Shown here in pieces: positions 1 to 9,389 of a DNA stretch of 64,000 nt. Origin of the DNA: Planctomycetia bacterium (GTDB lineage Bacteria > Planctomycetota > Planctomycetia > Pirellulales > Thermoguttaceae); NCBI GenBank assembly GCA_030539035.1, contig JAUNSU010000004.1:21571-85570 (forward strand). The letters are read 5' to 3'. Made by a program: the position numbers and the translations under genes. The notes beneath the pieces were generated by a model. It was given only the letters and a program-made list of their open reading frames with translations. It was not told where the DNA came from and ran no database searches. Each line of letters begins with the position of its first letter. Position 1 is the stretch's first letter.

Positions 1-226
1 GGAGTATTTATTTAAATTATACAAGATATGTATTATTTATAATATACCTATTTTATCTTTTTCTTCCTTTTGCCTTTACGGTAAATGCGGAAAGTGGAAT
101 TGATTATTTCTGTTTTCCTGATATAATTTCCTGTTAAATGGCCAGTAGTCCCTATTGGGATGAAGTAGGGGGGTTGTAAAAATATCCCTGTGATATTCCC
201 GTTTTTGGGGAACGGATAGGAAGTCC

Positions 227-1618
227 ATGAAATCAGAGGAAGAGAAATCGGAAAATTCGGGGGAAGTCTATTCCATCCGCCCGGAAGTCCTTTCGGTGTC
301 GAATTCTTCGGAAATTCTTTCGGAAGATCTGAAAAACAACGAACCGGAAGATACCGTTTATTTAATTCGGCAACATGATCCGGCGACTCCTTCGGACGCT
401 CACATTGAATCTGCACCCGAGGAGGTGGAAGAATCTCCGGAGGCTGAGATCTATGGAGTATCCGCGCCGATTACCCGACCGTCCATCCCGCGTAAAAACC
501 CGGAAAAGGCAATCCTTCCGGAAAAAGATTCGGAAAACGAACCGCTTTCTCTGGATACAATTTACGCACGGAAGCAGAAAGAGCGAAAAGAGAACGAGTA
601 CGAACTTTTCAAGGAAAATCGGGCGGATCTTCCGGCTCATCCTTTTCGCAGCAGGATCTTTCAGCCTTTTTTCATGCCGGGATTCATTCTCCGTCTGTTT
701 ATTATGATCGGAACATCGTTTGTTCCTTTTTATCTTGGAACGAGGATGTTCGGAGCCCGATTGGAAAAGATGTATAATATGTCCGGGGATATCGGGCAAT
801 TAAGCGGGTTTATCGATTGCATATTGCAGGATCGAATTGTATTATTCCTCTTTTGTTTTCTTTGGGGAATCTTCTCACTTCCGTTTTCGTTCAATATTTT
901 TACGGCGACTTCGGAAGGGGATGATCGGATTGAAGAATGGCCCGAATTCAATGTAATCGGCGGTATCGGACAATTTCTCTGGGTCGCCATTCTGATCCTG
1001 ATCGCGTCGATTCCAGGCTATTTTATATCGCTCGCATTTCATCTTTCCCGAACTTGGGGAGCGGTTGGCAGTGCGATATTCTTATTTCCGATTTTTTTTC
1101 TCTCCTGTATGGAAACGGATACCCTGTTTACTTTTTGTACAAAATCCATTTTTCGCAGTTTGAAAAAACTGTATGGATCATGGATTCAATTTTACATAAT
1201 CTCGATCGGGATCTTTTTTTCCAATATCGCGATTGCGATTGGATCGCTTTGGATTGTTGGACGATCGGAAAATTCTGTGATCTGCGCTCTGTTCGTTGCG
1301 ATTATTATCGCGTTTTTGTTCACGATGATTCCGGTTCTTTATCTTCGATATCTCGGACGGCTCGCCTGGATCATCAGTGATTACAACAGAAAAAGATCCG
1401 AACTTGAAGACGGGGAAAGTTTAAACGATAATAATAAAGCATTTGACGACAGTTCTGTTTACGAAGACAGCAGCGTCTTTGATGAAAGCGGTCCTCACGT
1501 CAATAGTCCCGTCAATACGAAAAACGAGGCAAACGCGGCAGACAACGCAATCGCGAAAAACGATGCAAATACAAACAATGATCTGGAAGAAGAAAACTGC
1601 GGAGGAAAAGATCCCTAA
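227..1618 (+). CDS. Polytopic membrane protein, unknown function
   Basis: Not recognised as a named family. The 463-residue protein has a charged, Pro/Glu-rich N-terminal third (about residues 1-145), a central block with about six hydrophobic segments (roughly residues 150-385), and an Asn/Asp-rich hydrophilic tail. This suggests an inner-membrane protein with two soluble ends. The ATG at 227 follows a purine-rich GGATAGG at 214-220. It ends 65 bp before recA on the same strand, so co-transcription is possible. Catalytic motifs were not seen. I infer only an envelope location. Confidence 0.75.
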   Translation: MKSEEEKSENSGEVYSIRPEVLSVSNSSEILSEDLKNNEPEDTVYLIRQHDPATPSDAHIESAPEEVEESPEAEIYGVSAPITRPSIPRKNPEKAILPEKDSENEPLSLDTIYARKQKERKENEYELFKENRADLPAHPFRSRIFQPFFMPGFILRLFIMIGTSFVPFYLGTRMFGARLEKMYNMSGDIGQLSGFIDCILQDRIVLFLFCFLWGIFSLPFSFNIFTATSEGDDRIEEWPEFNVIGGIGQFLWVAILILIASIPGYFISLAFHLSRTWGAVGSAIFLFPIFFLSCMETDTLFTFCTKSIFRSLKKLYGSWIQFYIISIGIFFSNIAIAIGSLWIVGRSENSVICALFVAIIIAFLFTMIPVLYLRYLGRLAWIISDYNRKRSELEDGESLNDNNKAFDDSSVYEDSSVFDESGPHVNSPVNTKNEANAADNAIAKNDANTNNDLEEENCGGKDP

Positions 1619-1683
1619 AATCAGGGGATTTACCTTCGGATCTTTATTATCAGCGACAACTTTTTAAGGAAGGAATCTGTTAA

Positions 1684-2784
1684 ATGGCAAAAAAAACGAC
1701 AACGGAAAACAAGGCTGCAAAGAACTCGCCCGCGAAAAAGATCGACGCTCTTTTTGCGAACAATCCGGAACTGAAAAGTGCCGTGGAGCAAATTGAGAAG
1801 GAGTTCGGACAAGGGGCGATCATGCCGCTGGGAATGAATAAATCACCGGGATTGACCGGAATAAAGACAGGAGCGCTTTCCCTGGATATCGCTCTTGGCG
1901 GACACGGGATCCCGCATGGGCGGATTATTGAGATCTTTGGCCCGGAATCGAGCGGAAAAACGACTCTTACCCTTCATATTGTTGCCGAAGCGCAAAAAGA
2001 AGGCGGAATCGCCGCGTTTATCGATGCGGAACACGCTCTCGATCCAAGTTGGGCCAAAAGACTCGGTGTTGATCTGGAATCTCTTCTCGTGAGCCAGCCG
2101 GGAAGCGGTGAAGAGGCAATGAGAATCGCCGAGCGGCTCGTAAAGACAAACGCCGTCGACGTGATCGTGATCGACTCGGTTGCCGCTCTCGTTCCGGAAA
2201 AAGAACTGCAGGGAGATATTGGCGATTCCCATGTCGGACTTCAGGCGCGCCTTATGAGCCAAGCTCTGCGCAAGATGACCGGAGTAATCGCGAAGAGTAA
2301 AACCGCTGTGATCTTCATCAATCAGATCCGCGAAAAAGTCGGTGTAATGTTCGGATCGCCGGAGACCACTCCGGGCGGACGCGCACTGAAATTCTATTGC
2401 TCTTGCCGAATTGATGTCCGCCGGATCGGACAGATCAAGGAGGGGGAAGATGTAATCGGACAACGGGTCAAAGCGAAAGTCGTAAAGAACAAGGTCGCTC
2501 CTCCTTTCCGATCGGCCGAATTTGATATGCTTCATTCGACCGGGATCAGCTTTGAGGGCGATGTTCTCGACTTGGCTATTGCCAAAAAGATCGTGATCAA
2601 AAGCGGAGCGTGGTTCCGATACGGCGAAATGCAGCTCGGACAGGGAAGAGAAAAAACACGGCAGTTCCTTAAAGATAATCGCGAGATTCTGGACGAAATC
2701 GAAAAGAAAGTCCGGGATGCTCTCGCGGAAGATGATGGCGCCGCAATCATCGATGTCAATGAGGAAATCGAAGAAGATTTTTAA
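1684..2784 (+). CDS. recA: Recombinase RecA
   Basis: RecA forms ATP-dependent filaments on single-stranded DNA for homologous recombination and triggers LexA self-cleavage. The 366-residue product has the Walker A motif GPESSGKT at residues 86-93, the [10 protein letters not shown] segment just after it, a Walker B region [10 protein letters not shown], the [20 protein letters not shown] region that includes the L2 DNA-binding loop, and an acidic C-terminal tail ending EEIEEDF. Length is normal for the family, with a slightly long Lys-rich N-terminus. AAGGAAGG at 1668-1675 sets the start. I saw no clear LexA-type operator upstream, so SOS control cannot be read here. Confidence 0.98.
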   Translation: MAKKTTTENKAAKNSPAKKIDALFANNPELKSAVEQIEKEFGQGAIMPLGMNKSPGLTGIKTGALSLDIALGGHGIPHGRIIEIFGPESSGKTTLTLHIVAEAQKEGGIAAFIDAEHALDPSWAKRLGVDLESLLVSQPGSGEEAMRIAERLVKTNAVDVIVIDSVAALVPEKELQGDIGDSHVGLQARLMSQALRKMTGVIAKSKTAVIFINQIREKVGVMFGSPETTPGGRALKFYCSCRIDVRRIGQIKEGEDVIGQRVKAKVVKNKVAPPFRSAEFDMLHSTGISFEGDVLDLAIAKKIVIKSGAWFRYGEMQLGQGREKTRQFLKDNREILDEIEKKVRDALAEDDGAAIIDVNEEIEEDF

Positions 2785-2892
2785 TTCAAATGATCCCCTG
2801 ATCCGTTCTGCGGAGCAAGGATTCGCTTATCGCGCAAGAATGGATCGGAGATCCTAAAACAAAAAACGGAAAGTCCAATAAACGGTAATTCC

Positions 2893-4245
2893 ATGGAAGA
2901 AAAAAACGACTTGAAAAGCAATGGGAGCTTTACTGAAGAAGATCTGTTAAAAGATCAAACGGAAGTGATCGAAAGCAGTATTGATCTGGAAGAAGAAGCG
3001 AAGGAAGCGGTGATTGAGAACGCGTCCGCGCAAGATGAGGGTCCGGGAGAAAATACCCGTCCGTTCGAGATTCATGTCTCCGAACGGGTCAAAAGACTTC
3101 CCCCTTATTTATTCGCGGAACTGAACGCGCTCAAATACGCAAAACGCCGGGAAGGGGTCGATGTAATTGATCTGGGAATGGGAAGTCCTTCCGATCCTCC
3201 CCATCAGCTGATCGTCGATAAATTGGTGGAAATGGCTCAAAATCCGCGTCTGCACGCATACAGCAACGCACGCGGCCTTCCGAATCTTCGCAAGGAAGTT
3301 GCTGCCCGATATTGGAAATATTACGGTGTCCGATTGAATCCGGACAATGAAATTATTGTATCCATCGGATCGAAAGACGCGATCAGCCATATGATCCTCG
3401 CCCTGATCGGGCCGGGTGATCTCGCGATTGTTCCCTCTCCTTATTTTCCTGCACACCTCTATTCGGTAATGCTCGCTTCCGGAGAAACCCTTGCGCTGGA
3501 CGCCCGAAATCCCGAAAAACTTCTCTCTGATGTCGCACGGGCCTGCGAAACCCACTGTCCCCGGCCGAAATTGATGCTCGTCAACTATCCGCACAATCCG
3601 ACAGCAACCGTTGTGGATCAGGAATTCTATGTTGATCTGGTCAAGTTGGCCAAAAAATATGAGTTCATGCTGATCAGCGATCTTGCCTATGCGGATGTTG
3701 TTTTCGACGGATATCGAACGCCGAGTCTGCTTTCGGTTCCCGGTGCGCTGGATGTCGCTGTTGAGATGACCACCATGTCCAAAAGCTATAATATGGCCGG
3801 ATGGCGTGTCGGGTTCTGCTGCGGAAACCGGGATATGGTCCGCGCGCTCTCTACAATTAAAACCTATTATGATTACGGCACTTTTTCTCCGATCCAAATT
3901 GCGAGTATCGTTGCTATCCGGGAACTGGACGCAATGGTCGAAAAACAGGCCAAGATCTATGAACATCGGCGCAATATCCTTTGCGATGCGATGGAACGAA
4001 TTGGCTGGGAAGTCGTTCGCCCAAAAGCTTCCATGTTTGTTTGGCAAAAAGTTCCGACAGAATGGGCTCAAAAAATGAGTACGTTCGATTTCGCAATGAA
4101 ATTATTGCGAGAAGCGAATGTCGTCGTAAGCCCGGGATCCGCTTTTGGACCTTTGGGTGAAGGATATATGCGCTTGGCCCTTGTCGAAAAGGAAGAACGG
4201 CTTCGACAGGCGATCCGGCAAATCGGACGCGCCTTGAAAGAATAA
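2893..4245 (+). CDS. alaC: AlaC-type PLP-dependent aminotransferase
   Basis: Class I/II aminotransferase, likely making alanine from pyruvate and glutamate. From about residue 65 it follows the E. coli AlaC pattern closely: [44 protein letters not shown], and [14 protein letters not shown] with the probable PLP-binding lysine K297. LL-diaminopimelate aminotransferases are related and cannot be excluded. The first 60 residues or so are an acidic extension absent from typical AlaC. No good ribosome site precedes the ATG at 2893, but no internal start lies close enough to the conserved core to replace it. It converges on cinA with 12 bp between stops. Confidence 0.8.
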   Translation: MEEKNDLKSNGSFTEEDLLKDQTEVIESSIDLEEEAKEAVIENASAQDEGPGENTRPFEIHVSERVKRLPPYLFAELNALKYAKRREGVDVIDLGMGSPSDPPHQLIVDKLVEMAQNPRLHAYSNARGLPNLRKEVAARYWKYYGVRLNPDNEIIVSIGSKDAISHMILALIGPGDLAIVPSPYFPAHLYSVMLASGETLALDARNPEKLLSDVARACETHCPRPKLMLVNYPHNPTATVVDQEFYVDLVKLAKKYEFMLISDLAYADVVFDGYRTPSLLSVPGALDVAVEMTTMSKSYNMAGWRVGFCCGNRDMVRALSTIKTYYDYGTFSPIQIASIVAIRELDAMVEKQAKIYEHRRNILCDAMERIGWEVVRPKASMFVWQKVPTEWAQKMSTFDFAMKLLREANVVVSPGSAFGPLGEGYMRLALVEKEERLRQAIRQIGRALKE

Positions 4246-4257
4246 TTCCCTTTTCGT

Positions 4258-5487
4258 TTATTCCAGGATTTGATTTAAGAGACGGAAAGCCCGCAGGCAG
4301 TAGAGATTGTCAATGATCGCAGGATGTCCGCCGAATCGATAGGATCGCTCAATCACCCGATGCGACCGGACATCCTGAACGGCAATGGAAACATCCCGTT
4401 CGTCGTCGGGGGTATTTGTTTTCGGATAGGGACCGATCAACAAAAGATAATCCGGTTTGCCGGCATCATCATTGAACATTTCCAATGCAGTCCGAAAGAT
4501 CTGCGGTGATTTGAAATAGGGAGATTCTTTTGCAAGGATAAACGAACCGCAAAAACAGTCCTCCTGGATCTGCGACGACATCAATCCTCTTGTTCCCCAT
4601 TCAAGGAGACCAACTTTCTTTCCCTTCGCCTTCAGTTTTTTGCAAACCGCCGAAGAAAGTGTTTCTTCTCCTTCACCGAAAACGTACTCGCCGAGGATAT
4701 CGTAAATGATCTTTTTTGTCTCTTGGATTTGCGCTTCGACTTCTTCCTGATCATCACCTTCCGCGCGAATTCGAAGGGTAATGATCCCTTCTTTCGCGGT
4801 GATCCCAACGGTTGGTGTATGTTCCCTGCTGATCAAATGAGGAAGCCGGGCTTCCACTTCGCTTTCTCCCAATCCGAACGTATGAATGCGAAGATTGCGG
4901 ACATAATGATCTTCTTTTCGAATCGTCCGAATAAAATTCATTACCTGTTCCCGCGCGGTTTGGTTCCACATCTCTTTCATTTCGGCCGGTACTCCCGGAA
5001 AGACCAGAAGACGAACCGGATCGGACTTGCCGGTAATTGCGAAATTCAGTTCGCATTCAAAGCCGGGCGCGGTTCCATGCGGATTCGGAATGATCTTGGC
5101 TCCTTTCGGAAAACAGGCCTGGATCCGATTCGACTCGGGCATCGAACGATTCCTCTTGCGAAAGAGCTCCTGAATAAAGTTCAGTGTTTCCTGATCCTGC
5201 TGAAGGGGAACACCGATCAGATCCGCGGCCGCCTGTCTGGTAAGATCATCTTCTGTAGGTCCAATCCCTCCTGTAATCAGAATAAGATCACTTCGGCCCG
5301 CCGCAATTCGGAAGACATCAACCATCGGGCCAAGTTCATCGCCCACTGTCGAATGATAAAGGGTCCGAATCCCGAGATCGGCAAGTTCACTGCTCAACCA
5401 GGCCGAATTGGTATCAACAATCGCACCTGAAGTAATTTCGTCGCCAATAGAGATCAGTTCTGCGGTTAAATGTTCAGGATGATTCAT
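4258..5487 (-). CDS. cinA: CinA-like protein with degenerate C-terminal domain
   Basis: N-terminal MoaB/MogA-like (COG1058) domain with the signatures ELISIGDEITSGAIVDTN and ILITGGIGPTEDDLTRQ. This family hydrolyses ADP-ribose-type pyrophosphates or binds nucleotides. The C-terminal part has the position and length of the CinA nicotinamide-nucleotide amidase domain, but the expected ESCTGG active-site segment reads EWGTRG (in LLEWGTRGLMSSQI), so deamidase activity is doubtful. The start is taken at the ATG at 5487 (MNHPEHL), preceded by AAAGGGA. An upstream in-frame ATG at 5559 adds 24 residues with no family similarity. The product is 409 residues. Confidence 0.85.
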   Translation of the reverse strand: MNHPEHLTAELISIGDEITSGAIVDTNSAWLSSELADLGIRTLYHSTVGDELGPMVDVFRIAAGRSDLILITGGIGPTEDDLTRQAAADLIGVPLQQDQETLNFIQELFRKRNRSMPESNRIQACFPKGAKIIPNPHGTAPGFECELNFAITGKSDPVRLLVFPGVPAEMKEMWNQTAREQVMNFIRTIRKEDHYVRNLRIHTFGLGESEVEARLPHLISREHTPTVGITAKEGIITLRIRAEGDDQEEVEAQIQETKKIIYDILGEYVFGEGEETLSSAVCKKLKAKGKKVGLLEWGTRGLMSSQIQEDCFCGSFILAKESPYFKSPQIFRTALEMFNDDAGKPDYLLLIGPYPKTNTPDDERDVSIAVQDVRSHRVIERSYRFGGHPAIIDNLYCLRAFRLLNQILE

Positions 5488-5667
5488 TCGATTCCCTTTC
5501 CATGGATAAAAATTGCGGGATAATACTTCACAGAAAAAAATTATACCCCAGCCGCTCAAGAAGAAAAGGGCAAGTCCAGTGAAGAAAAAACTCCTGTTCC
5601 GGATCGCCTCCTTTTAATACAAAATAAGTAAAGTCCCGAGAAAATACAGGATGAATCCGTTTTCCTA

Positions 5668-5696
5668 TTGCAAAATCACGATGTTTTCTGTATAAT
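5668..5696 (+). promoter_or_regulatory. Sigma-70-type promoter for the zinc-ribbon gene
   Basis: TTGCAA at 5668-5673, a 17-bp spacer, and a perfect TATAAT at 5691-5696. The predicted start of transcription, near 5703, gives a leader of about 110 nt to the ATG at 5813. The rest of the 325-bp gap between cinA and this gene shows nothing else that I can support. Confidence 0.7.
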
Positions 5697-5812
5697 TTTC
5701 GAATTACCAAAAGAATTCCCTGTTTTATCCATTTTAAAGTCGAATTTTTTTCGCGCAAATTGGGAATAAAAACAGGACAACTCATTGAAAATACGAGTTC
5801 AAGGAGCAATCA

Positions 5813-6628
5813 ATGAACGACCAGAACGACAATGGAATCGATGCCAATCCTTACGCAGGTCCGGTCAAGGAAGATTTTTTGAAGGATGCAATGCAATACA
5901 GGGACAATTTTGAGGATGAGCAGGAATTTCAGGAAGCGCTTGCGATTTGGCCAGTCTGTCCGCAGTGCGGAAGAAGACGAACAACACGATGTCCAATATG
6001 CAAAGTCTCCGGAAATTTATTTCCGTTGGGAGATGATACATTTTGGGTCGAACCGGCGCAGGAAACAGGATCTTCCGATCATTCCTGTTCCTGCGGCGGG
6101 AATTGCGGGTGCCATCATGGATCGGCCCCTGCAGATCGGTCGAATTTTCCCTCTCAATTGGCCGGAGAGATCCAGCCGGGACTGCGGGATTACCGATATG
6201 ATTCTCCTTATTCCGCTCCTTATCCCGAAAAAACGGAAGCGCCGACCGAAGCGCCGAAAGATCTTCCCAATCTTTCGATTTCCGTTTCCGATCCTGTCTA
6301 TTCCGGAATTACTCCCGCCAAAAAACTGATCGATTTGGAAAAAACGGCGGAAGAAGAGCGAAAAGTATTAAAATTGGCCGTTTGCCATGTCTGTTCGGAA
6401 CCGTTTGTTCCCCGTTTTCCCGCCCGATGCGAGTGGTGCGGACATGTATTTGATCTCGAAAACAGATCGGAAGAGGATCAGGAATCCGAAGAAGAAAGCG
6501 AATTTATTCCGCCGGATCCCGATTCCTATCAGCGTAATGAAGAAATCAATCCAAGGATCATGCTCGTACTTACCATTATGGGAATCGCGGCGATCGGAGC
6601 CTTCCTTTATCTTTGGGCCCTGTTTTAA
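5813..6628 (+). CDS. Zinc-ribbon protein with C-terminal membrane anchor
   Basis: The 271-residue protein has three Cys clusters. Two are zinc-ribbon-like: C49/C52...C60/C63 and C191/C194...C206/C209. A middle Cys/His-rich patch, SCSCGGNCGCHHG, lies near residues 91-103. A proline-rich, probably disordered linker separates the ribbons. The last 25 residues are a hydrophobic segment, suggesting a tail-anchored protein with the zinc domains in the cytoplasm. AAGGAG lies just before the ATG. It is not assigned to a named family. Possible roles are protein-protein or nucleic-acid binding at the membrane, but nothing here decides. Confidence 0.75.
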   Translation: MNDQNDNGIDANPYAGPVKEDFLKDAMQYRDNFEDEQEFQEALAIWPVCPQCGRRRTTRCPICKVSGNLFPLGDDTFWVEPAQETGSSDHSCSCGGNCGCHHGSAPADRSNFPSQLAGEIQPGLRDYRYDSPYSAPYPEKTEAPTEAPKDLPNLSISVSDPVYSGITPAKKLIDLEKTAEEERKVLKLAVCHVCSEPFVPRFPARCEWCGHVFDLENRSEEDQESEEESEFIPPDPDSYQRNEEINPRIMLVLTIMGIAAIGAFLYLWALF

Positions 6629-6734
6629 AATCAGATTTGGAAGAAGACTTTCCGTTCAGAATTTTCCCGGGCAGATAAATATCCGCCGGAAAATTTAAAA
6701 GGCGGGATCTTAAGCAAGGGGCATAAAGGGACAT

Positions 6735-6760
6735 AAAAAAACCGGAGAAGATTTCTCCGG
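6735..6760 (-). terminator. Intrinsic terminator of infA
   Basis: Inverted repeat with arms CCGGAGAA and TTCTCCGG (6742-6760). On the minus strand it is followed by a run of seven Ts (6735-6741). It starts 11 bp after the infA stop. Confidence 0.8.
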
Positions 6761-6771
6761 CAGTCCGTCAA

Positions 6772-7020
6772 TCAGGATCCTGGATTATCCTTGTCCCGAT
6801 AAGTGATTCTGCCCCGTTCCATATCGTAAGGGCTCAACTCCACTTTCACATGGTCGCCGGGAACAACGCGAATCCGAAATTTACGCATTTTCCCCGCAAG
6901 CCGACATAAAACCGTGTGGTCAAAGTTGTCGATCTTAACTCGAAATGCTCCCCGGACCTCTTCGGTTACCGTTCCTTCGAGTGAAAGACATTCTTCTTTT
7001 GTTTTCTGTTCTCTTTCCAA
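6772..7020 (-). CDS. infA: Translation initiation factor IF-1, TTG start
   Basis: IF-1 binds the ribosomal A site during initiation. The 82-residue product shows the S1-like OB fold pattern of the family: [47 protein letters not shown] and RGRITYRDK. It is about ten residues longer than usual at the N-terminus. The reading frame starts with TTG at 7020, eight bases after GAGAGAGG. The first ATG lies within the core domain and is too late, so TTG is the most likely start. A terminator follows directly, so the gene ends its transcript. Confidence 0.93.
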   Translation of the reverse strand: MEREQKTKEECLSLEGTVTEEVRGAFRVKIDNFDHTVLCRLAGKMRKFRIRVVPGDHVKVELSPYDMERGRITYRDKDNPGS

Positions 7021-7167
7021 AACAAACCTCTCTCGGCTGCAAACTGGTCAATTTCTTTTTACACTCTTTTTTCAACACAAAAAAAGGCAAAAAAGCTGAC
7101 GACAGCCTTCGCGATGAATCTCATACTACGGAGAAAAAATTCACTCATAGTATACTACCTTGATTCT

Positions 7168-7195
7168 ATTATACCGAGAAAATGAAAAAAGTAAA
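7168..7195 (-). promoter_or_regulatory. Possible promoter for infA
   Basis: On the minus strand, a weak TTTACT (7190-7195), a 16-bp spacer and a perfect TATAAT (7168-7173) lie about 145 bp upstream of the infA start. The -35 match is only 4 of 6. A second TATACT occurs at 7149-7154 without a good -35. Confidence 0.35.
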
Positions 7196-7282
7196 CCCCC
7201 AAAAAACAAAAATTTCCGGATTATCCGTTCAACCTTCCGCATTTTGCCTTGTTTTATTTCTCAAGGGGGAAAATTTTCCGAA

Positions 7283-8482
7283 TTAACCGTATGCTCCCAT
7301 CCCGAAAAACAGATTTTTTTTCAGAATTTGATAGAACCAAAAATCTTCAGGAATCTCTCGACCGGGAAGATGATGACTTGTTCTGGAAGGGCTCAATTCC
7401 AGTTCCTTCAGAAATCTTCCTTCGGCCTGATCCGCTGCCTTTTGATCTTTAAAAAATCGGGCAAGATCGCCGGGCGCTTCCAAAATCACACATCCCTCCG
7501 TTTTGGAATGCGCGAACTTTTGAAATTCGCGCAGAAATCGGCTTTTATTGATCGTTTTAAACAGATCCGGCCCGCTCGAAAGGGTTTCCTTGCAGACAGA
7601 AAGGGGCGGACAAGGTTCGATCCCTCCTTTGGGTCCAATATGGAATCCAAGTCCTTTTACCGCAGGACAAACCGCTTTTCCGCTCACATCCCAATAGGTA
7701 TCGATCAACAGGATCGGCTTCTTTTTTCGGAGTTCCAGAAGGCGCTGCCGGAAAGCAACGATCTGATCAGGATCAAGCGCAAGTTCAGGAGCCGGATCCA
7801 TTCCAACAGGCCGGTACATATAATACCAGAGATACATCGCGCCTGTTTTAATAAAGAAATCAACATAATCATCAGAAAGGACTTCCTCGAAATTCAAGGC
7901 GTTGACAACCGTTGCAACTCCATAGAGCAGCCGGTTTTTTTGCAATTCCCGACAGGCATCCGCTGCTTTTCGAAAAGTCCCCTCCCCGCGTCGGGCATCA
8001 TTGCTCTCCGCAAAACCGTCAATACTTACAAGCGGGGTGATGTTTCCCGCTTCCCGAATTTTATCAATCGCATCCGCATCAAGGATCTGCGCGTTGGTAA
8101 TGATCTGAAAATAGCACTCGGGATGGTTCTGAATGATCTCCCATATCTTCGGATACATCAAAGGTTCCCCGCCCAAAAAAGTATGAAACCAGGCACTCTG
8201 CTCCGCACAGGTTCGAATCGTTCGCTCCACATCTTCCGGCTCCAGGGATTCCGGCTGATCACGATGGTTCCAACATCCCCGACAAGCCAAGGAACAGGCG
8301 TTTGTAAGTGCAAAGAACAGAAAAGGAGGAAAAAGATTCCCTTCCTTCAACCTCTTTTTATAAGCGGCAAGAGCAAAAAAACCTTTCCAAACCCAAAGAC
8401 GAATCGCTTTATAAAGAATTCGCGGGGAAAGCTCTGTCAATGCCCGAAAAAAAAGCCGAACGAGAACTATTATTTTACCCAT
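7283..8482 (-). CDS. Radical SAM enzyme with SPASM-like C-terminus
   Basis: The [4Fe-4S]/SAM motif CSLACRGC sits at residues 63-70 (C63, C67, C70), followed by a GGEPL segment typical of radical SAM enzymes. Later cysteines around CPAV and GGIEPCPPLSVC suggest a partial SPASM-like auxiliary cluster site. The 399-residue protein has an N-terminal 50-residue segment with hydrophobic character that may associate with the membrane. The substrate cannot be read from sequence. It lies 106 bp after fabI on the same strand, which may be positional only. A long open frame on the opposite strand here is a shadow. Confidence 0.8.
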   Translation of the reverse strand: MGKIIVLVRLFFRALTELSPRILYKAIRLWVWKGFFALAAYKKRLKEGNLFPPFLFFALTNACSLACRGCWNHRDQPESLEPEDVERTIRTCAEQSAWFHTFLGGEPLMYPKIWEIIQNHPECYFQIITNAQILDADAIDKIREAGNITPLVSIDGFAESNDARRGEGTFRKAADACRELQKNRLLYGVATVVNALNFEEVLSDDYVDFFIKTGAMYLWYYMYRPVGMDPAPELALDPDQIVAFRQRLLELRKKKPILLIDTYWDVSGKAVCPAVKGLGFHIGPKGGIEPCPPLSVCKETLSSGPDLFKTINKSRFLREFQKFAHSKTEGCVILEAPGDLARFFKDQKAADQAEGRFLKELELSPSRTSHHLPGREIPEDFWFYQILKKNLFFGMGAYG

Positions 8483-8588
8483 TCTTCCTCTTCTGTCTGT
8501 TTTTATCGCTTTTGCAAAAAATTAACGTCCTTTTCCATTTACAGCAAGAACATCTGTAAGTCCATCGAACGCTCCGGAAAAATCGGGA

Positions 8589-9389
8589 TCACTCGTTTGT
8601 TGCCTTTTTAATAATTTTTTTATCGAAATAATTGATCTCCATTCCGGCATCAACCACGATTTTTTGGGCAACGATTCCGCTGGACCGCGGACTGAGTAAA
8701 AAGACGGCGGCCGCCGCGGCTTCTGCAGTGGAAACCGCTTTTCCTCGCGGGATCACCTGTTCCGCGTAAATCCAGGAATCCAGATATCCGGGAATTCCCG
8801 CCGATGCGGATGTTTTTAAAAGGCCGGGCGCAACGGCATTGAATCGAACATGAGAAAAAGCCGAAAACGATTTCGTTAAAAAGGCAAGAGAAGAGTCCAG
8901 CGCAGCCTTGATCGGCGCCATGTATCCATAATTTTCGCTCGCCATTCGTGTCGTTGAGATGGAAACGGTTACTACGGACGCGTCCTGCGTCAAAAGATCG
9001 CCAAAGGCCCGACTGATCTCGACCAGCGAAAAGCAGGAAATATCAAGTGCCTGCATAAACGCTTTTTTCGGCGTTTCATGAAAAGGTTTTATTCCTTCAG
9101 AAAAGTCCGCGAACGCAATGGAATGAAGGATTCCGTCAAAAGAATCATACTTCTCTCCGATTTCAAGGCGCAAACGGGCAATATCTTCCTCCTTTTCAAC
9201 ATCGCAACAATAGACCGGATCTTCAGGAAAGAGCTTTTGAACCTTTTCCCGGATCTCTTCATCCCGAACGACAAAAACGAGCTCCGCCTCTTCCGATCGA
9301 AGAAGATCGGAAACCGCATAAGCAACGCTTTTTTTGTTCGCAACGCCAAAAATCAAAAAACGCTTTCCTGAAAGCTGAAGAAAACTCAT
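8589..9389 (-). CDS. fabI: Enoyl-ACP reductase, FabI type
   Basis: NAD(P)H-dependent reduction of enoyl-ACP in type II fatty-acid synthesis. The 266-residue SDR-fold protein has the FabI-type nucleotide motif GVANKKSVAYA (residues 15-25) and the Y-x2-M-x3-K catalytic set in NYGYMAPIKAAL (Y154, M157, K161). The second conserved tyrosine of E. coli FabI (Tyr146, in SYLG) is replaced by Ile in VSIS. InhA-type enzymes also differ at that site. Its ATG overlaps the xseA stop by four bases, indicating translational coupling. Confidence 0.9.
   Translation of the reverse strand: MSFLQLSGKRFLIFGVANKKSVAYAVSDLLRSEEAELVFVVRDEEIREKVQKLFPEDPVYCCDVEKEEDIARLRLEIGEKYDSFDGILHSIAFADFSEGIKPFHETPKKAFMQALDISCFSLVEISRAFGDLLTQDASVVTVSISTTRMASENYGYMAPIKAALDSSLAFLTKSFSAFSHVRFNAVAPGLLKTSASAGIPGYLDSWIYAEQVIPRGKAVSTAEAAAAAVFLLSPRSSGIVAQKIVVDAGMEINYFDKKIIKKATNE

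Noticed and set aside
1..226. Possible promoter (TATAAT at 38-43) ahead of the first gene
   Set aside because: No acceptable -35 at the right distance in an AT-rich stretch.
3109..4071. 320-residue minus-strand open frame
   Set aside because: It lies wholly inside the AlaC-type aminotransferase gene on the opposite strand, which has clear motifs.
5528..5809. 93-residue minus-strand frame upstream of the zinc-ribbon gene
   Set aside because: No motif or ribosome site, and it lies across the strong plus-strand promoter.
7160..8611. 483-residue plus-strand open frame
   Set aside because: It is the antisense shadow of the radical SAM gene; the minus strand has the CSLACRGC motif and the plus frame has no family motif.
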